A stretch of 64,000 nucleotides of DNA, taken from contig CM043955.1 in the NCBI GenBank assembly GCA_014529385.2, positions 135,542,108-135,606,107 on the forward strand, written 5' to 3'. Source of the stretch: Adiantum capillus-veneris (lineage: Eukaryota; Streptophyta; Polypodiopsida; Polypodiales; Pteridaceae). Below are positions 38,635-47,450 of the stretch, in pieces; within the stretch, counting starts at the first letter, position 1; each line of letters begins with the position of its first letter. The translations under genes and the position numbers were made by a program. The notes beneath the pieces are model-generated. The model ran no database searches. It saw only the letters and a list, made by a program, of their open reading frames with translations, and was not told where the DNA came from.

Positions 38635-41600
38635 TTAGTCTGCTTTGTTGAGACAATTGTAGACTACTGAGGAGTCCTCATACATATTACCTTGTTTGTG
38701 TTCAAATGCTCTAAGAAGGGGTGCAGCATACGTGTCCCCATTTACAACTCTTTCTGTTTTCACGTCCCCTCTAGCAAGCTCAATGTTTCTAAGGGATTTA
38801 TCACTTTCAGTACACACTCCTAATATTTTACATGCCTGAAGGTCATGCAAGTTCTGCGAATTGTTTTGGAAGCAAAGACTATCCTCATTGTTTGAGATCA
38901 GGATAGAATCTTCGGTGCCAGCGGCACTCCATTGCGCCAGTTGCCTGAAGCAATGCTTCGCTAATGTATTATCACCAAAAGTCTTACAAGCAGTGAGTAA
39001 AGACACCCACCCTGCAACAACATCGGCCAGGGGGACCGTTTGCAAAATTTGTTCTGCCTCGTCCAACCGTCCTGCCCGGCCCAGAAGATCAACTAGGCAG
39101 TTGAAATGGTGTATGCTAGGTATTAAACCATGGTCTTCACCCATAGACCTAAGGTGCTGCTCCCCCTCGGCAACTTTGGCTGCATGACTACAGCCAGTGA
39201 GGATACTCACATAGGTCTTGCCATCTGGCCTGCACCCTTGCTGCTGCATTGCGTCCATAAATCTTTGAGCCCACTCATGTTCACCTTGTTGCGCATAACC
39301 TGCAATCATAGAAGTCCATGATTCCAATGTGTAGCTCTGTGAACCTAGAAAAACATTGCTAGCCTCTTGCAATCTTCCAAGCTTACCGTACATGTCAATA
39401 AGACTGCTTCTAAGACTAGGATCTGACTGAAATCCCCACCTCATTATCAGATCATGCAAAACCAATCCATGTCCAAAAGCTCCTACACAACAACACGCTT
39501 TCAACACCGAAGAAAGCATGACCTCATCTGGCTGCAAGTGTTCTTGAAGGAAGGCAGAAAAGAGCTCCAAAGCGGGAAGAAAATGATTATCTTGGACATA
39601 CCCTCCAATCATTGCACTCCACATAACTCTATCTCGGTTTGGCCAGTCATCAAATACTTGGCGTGCTTCTGTTAAGCTACCACACTTAGCGTACATGCCA
39701 ATAAGAGTGCTCCCAGCAACTTCATCTAACTCAGTTTCGCTTCTCGTCATCTGACCATGAATAATTCTCCCCTGCTCTAGGGCCTCTCTGCTATTACATG
39801 CTTTCAGAATGCTTGAATATGTAATCATGTCAGGTTGCAAGCCATCTCCCTGCATATCCTTCAAGATTTGAAGAGCAGGACAAGTAAATCCATGTTTCAC
39901 ATACCCTGCAACCATCTCATTCAAAGATACAATATTTGAAGAGGACAAACTTTGAAGAACTTTCTGAGCCTCTTCCAAGAAACCTACAGTTACGTACAAG
40001 TCGAGCAGTGCACCATTGACAACAGGGTGGGACTCTAACCCCAGTTTGACAACCTTAATGTGAAAGTGTTGGCCCTGTTTCATCATTTTGCAAACGGTGC
40101 ATGCTTTAATCACAGATGAAAATGTGACTTCATCTGGGTGCACGCCGGCAAACTGCATCTTTTGAAAAAGGTCCAAAACTTTCTGGCCATCCGCAAGCTG
40201 AGAAAGTCCTGCTATCATGGTATTCCATGATACCACGTCTTTATACTTGAGGGAATCAAAAATACATTGTGCCTCTGACCTGCTTCCACACTTAATATAC
40301 ATATCAACCAGGGAATTCGCAAATACAGTATCTGACTCATGCCTCCTCATGATAACCTGACAATGAATTAGTCTACCTTCAAGTGCAACACCTAACATGC
40401 CACAAGCCTTCAATGCACTTAGAAAGGTGACATCATCTGGCACAAGACCCTTTTGACCCATGTTTTCAAATGTCTGTAGTGCTGACAACGCAAGCCCTTG
40501 ATGTGCATAACCTCCAATCATCAAGTTCCAAGTCACCACATTCTTATTTGGCAACAAGTCAAACAATTTATTGGCCTCTACAATAAGGCCCACTTTGCAA
40601 TACATGTCAAGGAGGGCATGCCCAACAGAAACATCCAGTGCATCATTGCACTCAAGTGTAACAAAGTGCGCCAAAAAACATTCCTCCATTTCACCCACAT
40701 CAATACATGCTTTTGCAATGGACGAAAGAGTAAATGCATCTGGATGTAGGCCAGTATCATGCATTCCAGTAAAAAGCGTCATTGCAAAGCGGGCATGCCC
40801 ACACTGCAAACAGCCCATGATTATAGTATTCCAGGACACCACATCTTTATTTGCCATTCCATCAAACACTGCACATGCCTCCTCTAAACTACCACACTTT
40901 GCATACATATCAATAAGTGTGTTACCAACCATCCTTCCTGACTCAAATGATATCTTGATGACATGATCATGAACAAATCTTCCCTCCTCCAATGTGCATG
41001 CAATGCTGCAAGCCTTCAATGTGTTTGCAACAGAGACGCTGTCCAAAGTGGTACCTTCACTTTGCATTCTCTTGAACAGCTCCATGCTCGAATCAACATG
41101 CCCATGATCGGCATAGGTTGCAATCATTGTATTCCATGTAACTACACTCCGCACCCGCATCTCTTCAAACACTTTTTGGGCATCTTTCAAACTTTTCCAG
41201 TTGGAGTACATGTCAACAAGGGCATTACCAATAGCTTCATTTTGATCAAGCCCTGTCTTGATGAACAGTTCATGCAATAACCTCCCATAACTAGGATCCA
41301 CAACACTCGCACATGCCTTCAGTGCTGAGGTATACATAACTTTATCTGGCCTTGTGCCTTGCTTTAGGCATCTAATAAAGAGCTCAAGGGCCTCAATGCC
41401 GTGAGTATGCTGTGCATAACCAGCGATCATCGAGCCCCACAAGACATTGTCTCTGTCAGGCAGGGAATCAAAAACTTTACGGGCTTCTTCTAAAGCTCCA
41501 CACTTTGCATATGTGTCAACAAGTGTTGAACCAATGACTTTATCCCACTCATACCTACATAATAAGATCTCATTGTGAATTTCCATTCCTTGCCTAACTG

Positions 41601-42288
41601 CTCTTATGTTGCCAAAAGCTTTCAGGATACAAGAATAAACAAATCGATCTGGATTGTGCCCCTTATCCTGCATATCTGCAAAGAGTTCGAGGGCTATAAA
41701 ATCCTCACCTTGTTGGACATATCCTGAAATCAATGCACCCCAAAGCACAGAATCGGCACAAGGGCACCCGGAAAATACTTTGTGAGCAGCCTCCAAATGC
41801 CCGCATTTGGCATACATGTCAACAAGAGTGGTACTAAGGACAATATCTGAGTCCAGCCCAAAGTGGATGATATGTATGTGCACATGCAAGCCCTGTTCAA
41901 AGAGTTGCAAATTGGAGCAAGCCTTGATAATGCAAAGGAAAATCCATTTATTGGCTGTGCTGCCCTGCTTAGACATTGCTTGGTACAAAGAAATTGCTTT
42001 TCTAGGTTCCCCAAGTTTGACATGTGCAGAGATGATGGCATGCCAGGTGTGAGAAGTGGGTTTGGAAGTCCTGGCAAAAACTGAATGAGCTTCGGCAAGG
42101 CTACCACCATGGGCATAAACCTGGATAAGGAGGTCTCGGAACTCGGGGATTGCGTCCAAAGCTGCGACGATAACTTCAGAATGCGCAGGTCTAGCAGCTG
42201 CAACATTCTTGGTCCTGAGACACTCTTGCAGGCAATTGCAGATGGCTTCTCCGGATATGAAAGGCCGCCGGGGAGGCAAAGCTGACAT
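38635..42288 (-). CDS. PLS-class pentatricopeptide repeat protein, 1,217 aa
   Basis: PPR proteins bind organellar RNA in a sequence-specific way, guiding editing, processing or stability. This intronless ORF starts at ATG 42288 (MSALPPRRPF). No in-frame ATG lies between it and an upstream stop. It contains ten full PLS triplets, counted by W-x-x-[MI]-[IV] anchors from TWHAIISAH to SWTSMIAGYA, each followed by an L/S pattern ending MYAKCG.L.EA..VF. An E1-like motif (FNCLVDLLGRAGRLDEAEQI) lies around residues 1062-1115. The last ~100 residues do not look like E2, E+ or DYW domains, so the C-terminus is truncated or replaced. It would need a separate DYW partner if it edits RNA. Organelle targeting is probable for the family but not shown here. 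It is the best host gene in the window. Confidence 0.93.
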   Translation of the reverse strand: MSALPPRRPFISGEAICNCLQECLRTKNVAAARPAHSEVIVAALDAIPEFRDLLIQVYAHGGSLAEAHSVFARTSKPTSHTWHAIISAHVKLGEPRKAISLYQAMSKQGSTANKWIFLCIIKACSNLQLFEQGLHVHIHIIHFGLDSDIVLSTTLVDMYAKCGHLEAAHKVFSGCPCADSVLWGALISGYVQQGEDFIALELFADMQDKGHNPDRFVYSCILKAFGNIRAVRQGMEIHNEILLCRYEWDKVIGSTLVDTYAKCGALEEARKVFDSLPDRDNVLWGSMIAGYAQHTHGIEALELFIRCLKQGTRPDKVMYTSALKACASVVDPSYGRLLHELFIKTGLDQNEAIGNALVDMYSNWKSLKDAQKVFEEMRVRSVVTWNTMIATYADHGHVDSSMELFKRMQSEGTTLDSVSVANTLKACSIACTLEEGRFVHDHVIKISFESGRMVGNTLIDMYAKCGSLEEACAVFDGMANKDVVSWNTIIMGCLQCGHARFAMTLFTGMHDTGLHPDAFTLSSIAKACIDVGEMEECFLAHFVTLECNDALDVSVGHALLDMYCKVGLIVEANKLFDLLPNKNVVTWNLMIGGYAHQGLALSALQTFENMGQKGLVPDDVTFLSALKACGMLGVALEGRLIHCQVIMRRHESDTVFANSLVDMYIKCGSRSEAQCIFDSLKYKDVVSWNTMIAGLSQLADGQKVLDLFQKMQFAGVHPDEVTFSSVIKACTVCKMMKQGQHFHIKVVKLGLESHPVVNGALLDLYVTVGFLEEAQKVLQSLSSSNIVSLNEMVAGYVKHGFTCPALQILKDMQGDGLQPDMITYSSILKACNSREALEQGRIIHGQMTRSETELDEVAGSTLIGMYAKCGSLTEARQVFDDWPNRDRVMWSAMIGGYVQDNHFLPALELFSAFLQEHLQPDEVMLSSVLKACCCVGAFGHGLVLHDLIMRWGFQSDPSLRSSLIDMYGKLGRLQEASNVFLGSQSYTLESWTSMIAGYAQQGEHEWAQRFMDAMQQQGCRPDGKTYVSILTGCSHAAKVAEGEQHLRSMGEDHGLIPSIHHFNCLVDLLGRAGRLDEAEQILQTVPLADVVAGWVSLLTACKTFGDNTLAKHCFRQLAQWSAAGTEDSILISNNEDSLCFQNNSQNLHDLQACKILGVCTESDKSLRNIELARGDVKTERVVNGDTYAAPLLRAFEHKQGNMYEDSSVVYNCLNKAD

Positions 42289-42658
42289 AACAAGGCTTCC
42301 CCCATTCACGGATGCATCTGAGCTCCCGAAGCCGCTGACGTTGGAGAAGGGCCTGTTTTTTTTGTTGAGTTTCAGTCTATGTACAGCGGAACACCCTCTT
42401 TAATCTACGAGCTTGCGTGACCCCTATACAATGGATCTGACTTCTCTTACCAACGATTTTGAATGATCAATTCTATATGAATTTTTTACTTCATTCATAA
42501 GCACGTATAAAACACAACTCACACTATATTTCTCTATTCTCTGATTTGAATGTCTCTATGCATCATGTATGCATGTAAGTAAATATGTGCTAGTGTGGCC
42601 GGCAACCTTCGGTCGTCTTTCTCTCTCTCTCTCTCCCCCCTTGCGTGCACACTGTCTT
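42289..42658. other. PPR 5' flank up to a retrotransposon LTR
   Basis: Only about 370 bp separate the PPR start from LTR1 of the E/D array, which points away from the gene. An in-frame stop upstream of the ATG supports the chosen start. No clear TATA box was picked out. A short CT tract lies at 42621-42636. Confidence 0.6.
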
Positions 42659-42956
42659 TGTTAACTCTCACGGCTCACGGACATCCCATCACTTACGACG
42701 GACGTGTATTATGTATTTGATAGAGTCAGATACCGGGCTTGTCGAACCAATAGGAACAGGGTAAGAGTGATCGTCGATGAGAGACGCACTCTAACTGGGA
42801 ATTCAAGGGATTAGTTGGCTAAGCATGGGCGCCCAAGTGTGAATGGGGTGAGCTCATATAAAAGCCAACTAAACCTAATTTTTACTCATTCTCTCATTTG
42901 TGCAATAGAAGAGTGCTTTTGCTCCATCTCCATCTCCATCTTCTTCTTCATCTCCT

Positions 42957-42992
<36 letters not shown>

Positions 42993-43237
42993 TGTGTGTG
43001 CGATCGAGCATTACGAAGGCACGACGGCGACGAAGCGGTTGAGCGCGGCACGACTGCAGCTTCTTCTTCATCGCGGCGAGGAATCCACCACGAAAGCGAG
43101 CGTAGAGCGGTGAGTGACACACCCTTTGCTCCCTTGAACTTGCTAGTTTAAGCTTGTTGTGTGCTTGGAGCCATTTGTGGCTCACACACGGTGTATTGGC
43201 AAATCCCTTGCTTCGACAGTGCGGCAAGGAGCGCACA
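42659..43237 (+). repeat. LTR1 of the E/D array
   Basis: 579 bp, TGTTAACTCT...GAGCGCACA. A TATA box (CATATAAAAG) lies at 42855-42864, followed by a short GT/GA microsatellite. Confidence 0.88.
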
Positions 43238-43241
43238 TTTT

Positions 43242-43259
43242 TGGCGCCGCTGTCGGGGA
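43242..43259 (+). promoter_or_regulatory. Primer binding site of unit E (Asp-tRNA type)
   Basis: TGGCGCCGCTGTCGGGGA starts four bases after LTR1. It closely matches the site complementary to Asp tRNA used by plant Athila/Tat elements. Unit D has lost its copy. Confidence 0.88.
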
Positions 43260-44047
43260 AATGCCCTACACTAAGCTCGGTTAAGCACTTTACGCTTTCT
43301 TGTGGTGCAATTTCTATCATAGGAAAGACAGGGAATGAGTGTGTGTAGTTGTGTGGAGATTTCTGTTTTTTGCGTTTTCTGCGTTTTTTACGTTTTCTGG
43401 TTTGCACTGCACAGTTCGCATTTCTTGCGTTTTTTGCATTTTCTGCAATTTCTGGTTCTGTCAAGTTTCAATTTCTGTATTTTCTGCATTAAAAATAATA
43501 ATAATAAATTTAAATTTTTTGGAAAAAAAATGTTTGAAAAAAAAATCCGAAAAAAAAAACGTGAGTTTTAAAACGGACGGGTTGGTTTGTATATAAGTTA
43601 GATCGGGATCGGGATCATTTTCCCAAGCCCAAGCACAAGCCCAGGCCCAAGCCTCAGTCCTATGATATATACTAGACTCACTCTTATATATATACCCTAC
43701 TTTCTCAAGAGGGAATGAGAGCATGTGGGACAAGTCCTCCACTCTCCTCCCTTCTCTTCCCACTTGCACCCTTAGACTTTCTAGTTTGGGCCTAGTTCCC
43801 TACTGGAAATTGACAGTTTTAGGGATTCTGAAGGCATAGAGTGACCAAACGGAGGGCTGTAAAGCACGGCACGACCCTCTGACCGAAACGCTCGTTTTGA
43901 GCTATCATACGCTCTATTCTATAGCCGGGTCAGAAAAAAAGGACCAAAAAGTCAAATTAAGGGAAGACTTGGGTTGCAAAACACCCAAAAATACTAGGTG
44001 AGCAGCCTTCACGGGCACTCACTGACACTTATAGGGGATCAAGTCAT
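43260..44047 (+). other. 5' leader of unit E
   Basis: About 790 bp untranslated. It contains runs of A-rich sequence near 43490-43560 and a CCAAGC/CCCAGG hexamer run near 43620-43655. Typical of an LTR-element leader that carries the packaging signal; no ORF is convincing. Confidence 0.6.
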
Positions 44048-45262
44048 ATGAACCTACGCTCTGGACGAGTGTTAGAGCACGATCACATTGGTAGTGCCTC
44101 TGTTCATACGGACACCCATTACCCATCCACGATAGGCTCTAGACCCTCAGCGGGGACACAAGGTAGCACCACCCAAGACCCTAAAATAGCCGCTAGTGAT
44201 TCCTCCTCCGACTCAGAAATCATGGAAGCATACCCTACCCAAAACACTGAGAGAGAAATCCATGCACCTCCCAAAGCTCCACAGCCTAGTACTAGTATGT
44301 TTAGCCGTTTCATAGAAACATTAGGTAGAGCTACTCGCTCGGAACCTGATGCAAATGAAGCACACGAAGGGGGTGGGGAAATGGACTCTCCTTTCACATC
44401 GCACGTGGACCCCACACCCCCAAAGAGTGTCCATATGGATATCCTACCTGGGATGACTGAGTCGGACAATGTGGATTGGGTCCACCTAGCAGCAACCATA
44501 GACACTTTGGGAAATAGGGGGACGACCTGGGTAACACCTGAGGGGGATGAAATGCCTGTACCCTTAAATATGCTACAAGCAATGCATATCGCTTCCGACA
44601 AGACTCATCCTAATGTAACGAAGAAAACATACAAGTGGGTCCCTAAAGCTTCTTTAGTGACCATAACTAGTGCTAAAAAACAAAAGCCTTCTAAGAAACG
44701 TACCACTCGCTCCAAGAAAAGTAAGAAAATGTTGCGATGGATCCCTAAACGACTATTGGAAGCCCAAGGCTACTATCAAGGAAATGATCAAATCTGGGTG
44801 CCAAAACGTAGATTGTGCTCTTACCTATCACCTGACCCAAGTGAGCCCAATCCCGTAGCTCCAAAACGAATCAATGATCGTGGAAAGAAAAAAATCAGAG
44901 AATGCTACACACCCGCTCCCGAGTTAGTTTGGATACCAAAGAAAGAACGATTTGTTCCACCTAGCTCAGGAAGGGGGGAGTCCCATGAAGCTTCTAGCTC
45001 CTCATGTAATACATCAATAGAGGTAAAAGCTTCTCCACAACCTCCACCTACAATAGTGGACCTCCATAAAGCTACAAAAGAATCCACACCACCCAGTGTT
45101 CAAGAATCACCTGATGAACCACTTCAAGTTCGATCCTGGGAGAGTATCTTACCACCCTTGCAACTTGACGAGGCACCTAGGGTAATAGAAAACTACTGGC
45201 AAAAATCCTCACCTATTACCAACTGGAACAATTGGTTTCAAAGGGTGACAAGCTCATTTTAA
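44048..45262 (+). CDS. Unit E chimeric ORF: Gag N-terminus fused to WVPK domain, 404 aa
   Basis: The ORF starts MNLRSGRVLEHD, a plant-retroelement Gag-like start. Residues 1-136 or so match the N-terminal Gag part seen at 47.45-47.64 kb. From MDILPGMTESDN on, the match jumps to 56.77 kb. Gag core, zinc knuckles and protease are absent. The join lies in TGGATATCCT, present at both parental positions. The remaining domain holds four W-[VI]-P-K motifs (YKWVPK, LRWIPK, QIWVPK, LVWIPK) in a basic background with KKRTTRSKKSKK, then an acidic/Pro-rich tail. The frame is fully open while the longer copy D has stops. Function unknown; nucleic-acid binding would fit the basic composition. Confidence 0.75.
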   Translation: MNLRSGRVLEHDHIGSASVHTDTHYPSTIGSRPSAGTQGSTTQDPKIAASDSSSDSEIMEAYPTQNTEREIHAPPKAPQPSTSMFSRFIETLGRATRSEPDANEAHEGGGEMDSPFTSHVDPTPPKSVHMDILPGMTESDNVDWVHLAATIDTLGNRGTTWVTPEGDEMPVPLNMLQAMHIASDKTHPNVTKKTYKWVPKASLVTITSAKKQKPSKKRTTRSKKSKKMLRWIPKRLLEAQGYYQGNDQIWVPKRRLCSYLSPDPSEPNPVAPKRINDRGKKKIRECYTPAPELVWIPKKERFVPPSSGRGESHEASSSSCNTSIEVKASPQPPPTIVDLHKATKESTPPSVQESPDEPLQVRSWESILPPLQLDEAPRVIENYWQKSSPITNWNNWFQRVTSSF

Positions 45263-46902
45263 ACGGTATGATCTACCCAAGGAAGGGGGGAGTGTTTGCT
45301 GACAGTAATCATTCATTTGTTTCCCTCTCAACCTTTTTCCCTTACCTCTCAATCACCAATCTTAGGGAATGTACATATAAAGCTTTATACTCACAAAAAA
45401 CAAAAAATAAAGAGCAAGAGCAATTAGCAAACGAGTATGCACATTAAAAGTCAAAACATTGACTCAGACCTACACATGTCACATCTGGCACAGTGAAACA
45501 GAAACCTATGCCTTAAAACACCTTTGATCCTCATCACTTGAGTGATGGAGGGTAGGTAAGATTAGTACGATAGGAGTGTTTCTGTTTTAGAGTTGAGAGA
45601 TTAGCGAAGTTCTCTTTTCCCACTAATGTGCCTCCTGGAGGTATTCCTTTTGTTTCCTAGTGTGTACAGGAGCGTGTTGCTATTGGTAGGATTTGGACCT
45701 TCATGGAACCTTTCTCTCGTTCACACTTCAAATCAAGCGCGACCATCGACACAAACAGGTGTTTCTTGTCCATTAGCATTGCCCTTATCTTTTTGCATCC
45801 ATGTTTGTCTGCTTTGATTGTGATTGGTAGCATAATATTCAGCACATTGGCTTAGTATCAAACATTTAATTCAATGTAATGTTTTGTCATAATCACTTGT
45901 CTAGGTTTAAAAATCAAGCAGTCCGACTAAGCTATTTTGACCAAGCTAGATATTAGAAATCTTCTCTTAATACCATGGGGAATGCCTTCCTAATAAGCAA
46001 TGGCTACTTAGGTTCTTAATCCGATTTAGGCAGCATTGTGTGAAATGTACTAGGGCTTTCTAGTGGGCTTAACCCTATTGACCTTTAGCTTAAGTATTAT
46101 AAAGGGAGTTTACTAATGTGATGAGCCTGGGGAGGGTAACAGTGTTATATGACCCCCCAAAGTTACAAAATTAAAATGCTGAAAATGAACAAACAAAAAA
46201 TCAAAGTGCCACAATGTAAAATTTTAAGCTGGAAGAGAAATCCCTGCTTAAATTGGTACTTCACTCACATGTATCGCCTATGGTACTAGAGCCCTAGAGG
46301 TTCCCAGTGTGGGCGCTTTTCCTTGAAAAGCAAAAAACCCAAGGCATACAAAATAAGCACACACATCATAATTGAATCAATGTGAAAAGACTTTGGGGGG
46401 TCAAAGAAAAAGTAATCAGTCAGGCGATGATTTCATGAGAAATTCCTTTTATGGTAGCTTAACTACAAGGTTTTCTAGATATAGCCTCTAGTCAGCCCTC
46501 GAACATGAATACTTGGCTCTCGCGATTAAACAACTTAATTGACCACTGAAAATTAAGAAGCTTACCCATGGTATTAATATTCGATCTCTAGTGTCTTTCG
46601 ACCGTCAAATTAGCGACCCCAGACTTGTTTAATTTTCTACCTTTACATCTGTTTATGCATTTGATTACATTGCAATTTAATGTTCATTGCTAACAAATTG
46701 TTTGAAATTCTTTTACCAATCAATTTGTCTACCTAAAACTGCATATGCTTTTTGAGAGAATGCAATTACTGTGCCAATGTTGTTTGATTTTGCAGTGACT
46801 GAAGAAGGCTAAGGACATTCATCTCAAATGCTCTTCCACCTCGACGAACCAGCTTCAACTCAATAGCTTCCGAGGACGGAATCTACATCAGGAAGGGGGG
46901 CA
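45263..46902 (+). other. 3' non-coding region of unit E, with two polypurine tracts
   Basis: 1.64 kb without coding capacity, nearly identical to 57602-59234. A purine run AAGGAAGGGGGGAGTG lies at 45279-45292, right after the ORF. A second, GGAAGGGGGG, lies at 46891-46900 just before LTR2. In other gypsy elements pol would be expected upstream of this point; no trace of it is visible. Confidence 0.75.
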
Positions 46903-47195
46903 TGTTAACCCTCACGGCACACGGACATCCTATGATCTATAAACGTTGTATTATTTAGAGTCAGGTACCGGGTTTGTCGGACCAATAGGAAAAGGGTAAG
47001 AGTGATCGTCGATGACAGGCGCACTCTAACTGGAACATTCAAGGGATTAGTTGGCTAAGCATGGGCTCCCAAGTGTGAATGGGGTGAGCTCATATAAAAG
47101 CCAACTAAACCTAAAATTCACTCATTCTCTCATTTGTGCAATAGAAGAGTGCTCTTGCTCCATCTCCATCTCCATCTTCTTCTTCTTCACCTCCT

Positions 47196-47237
<42 letters not shown>

Positions 47238-47450
47238 GGAGAGTGTGTGTGCGATCGAGCATTACGAAGGCACGACGGCGGCGAAGCGGTTGAGCGCGGC
47301 ACGACTGCAGCTTCTTCTTCATCGCGGCGAGGAATCCACCACGAAGGCGAGCGTAGAGCGGTGAGTGACACACCCTTTGCTCTCTTGAGCTTGCTAGTTT
47401 AGGCTTGTTGTGTGCTTGGAGCCATTTGTGGCTCGCACACGGTGTATCGG
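46903..47450 (+). repeat. LTR2 of the E/D array, 3' end deleted
   Basis: It begins TGTTAACCCT with its TATA at 47091-47100. It stops at GGTGTATCGG, equivalent to 43199 in unit E, and jumps straight to Gag sequence equivalent to 44260. About 1,060 bp are missing: the LTR end, primer site, leader and Gag start. Confidence 0.88.

Noticed and set aside
42289-42309. Upstream GTG extension of the PPR ORF
   Set aside because: Plant nuclear genes use ATG; the first in-frame ATG is at 42288.
44119-44601. 160-aa minus-strand ORF over the E coding region
   Set aside because: Shadow of the plus-strand Gag/WVPK frame; no motif of its own.
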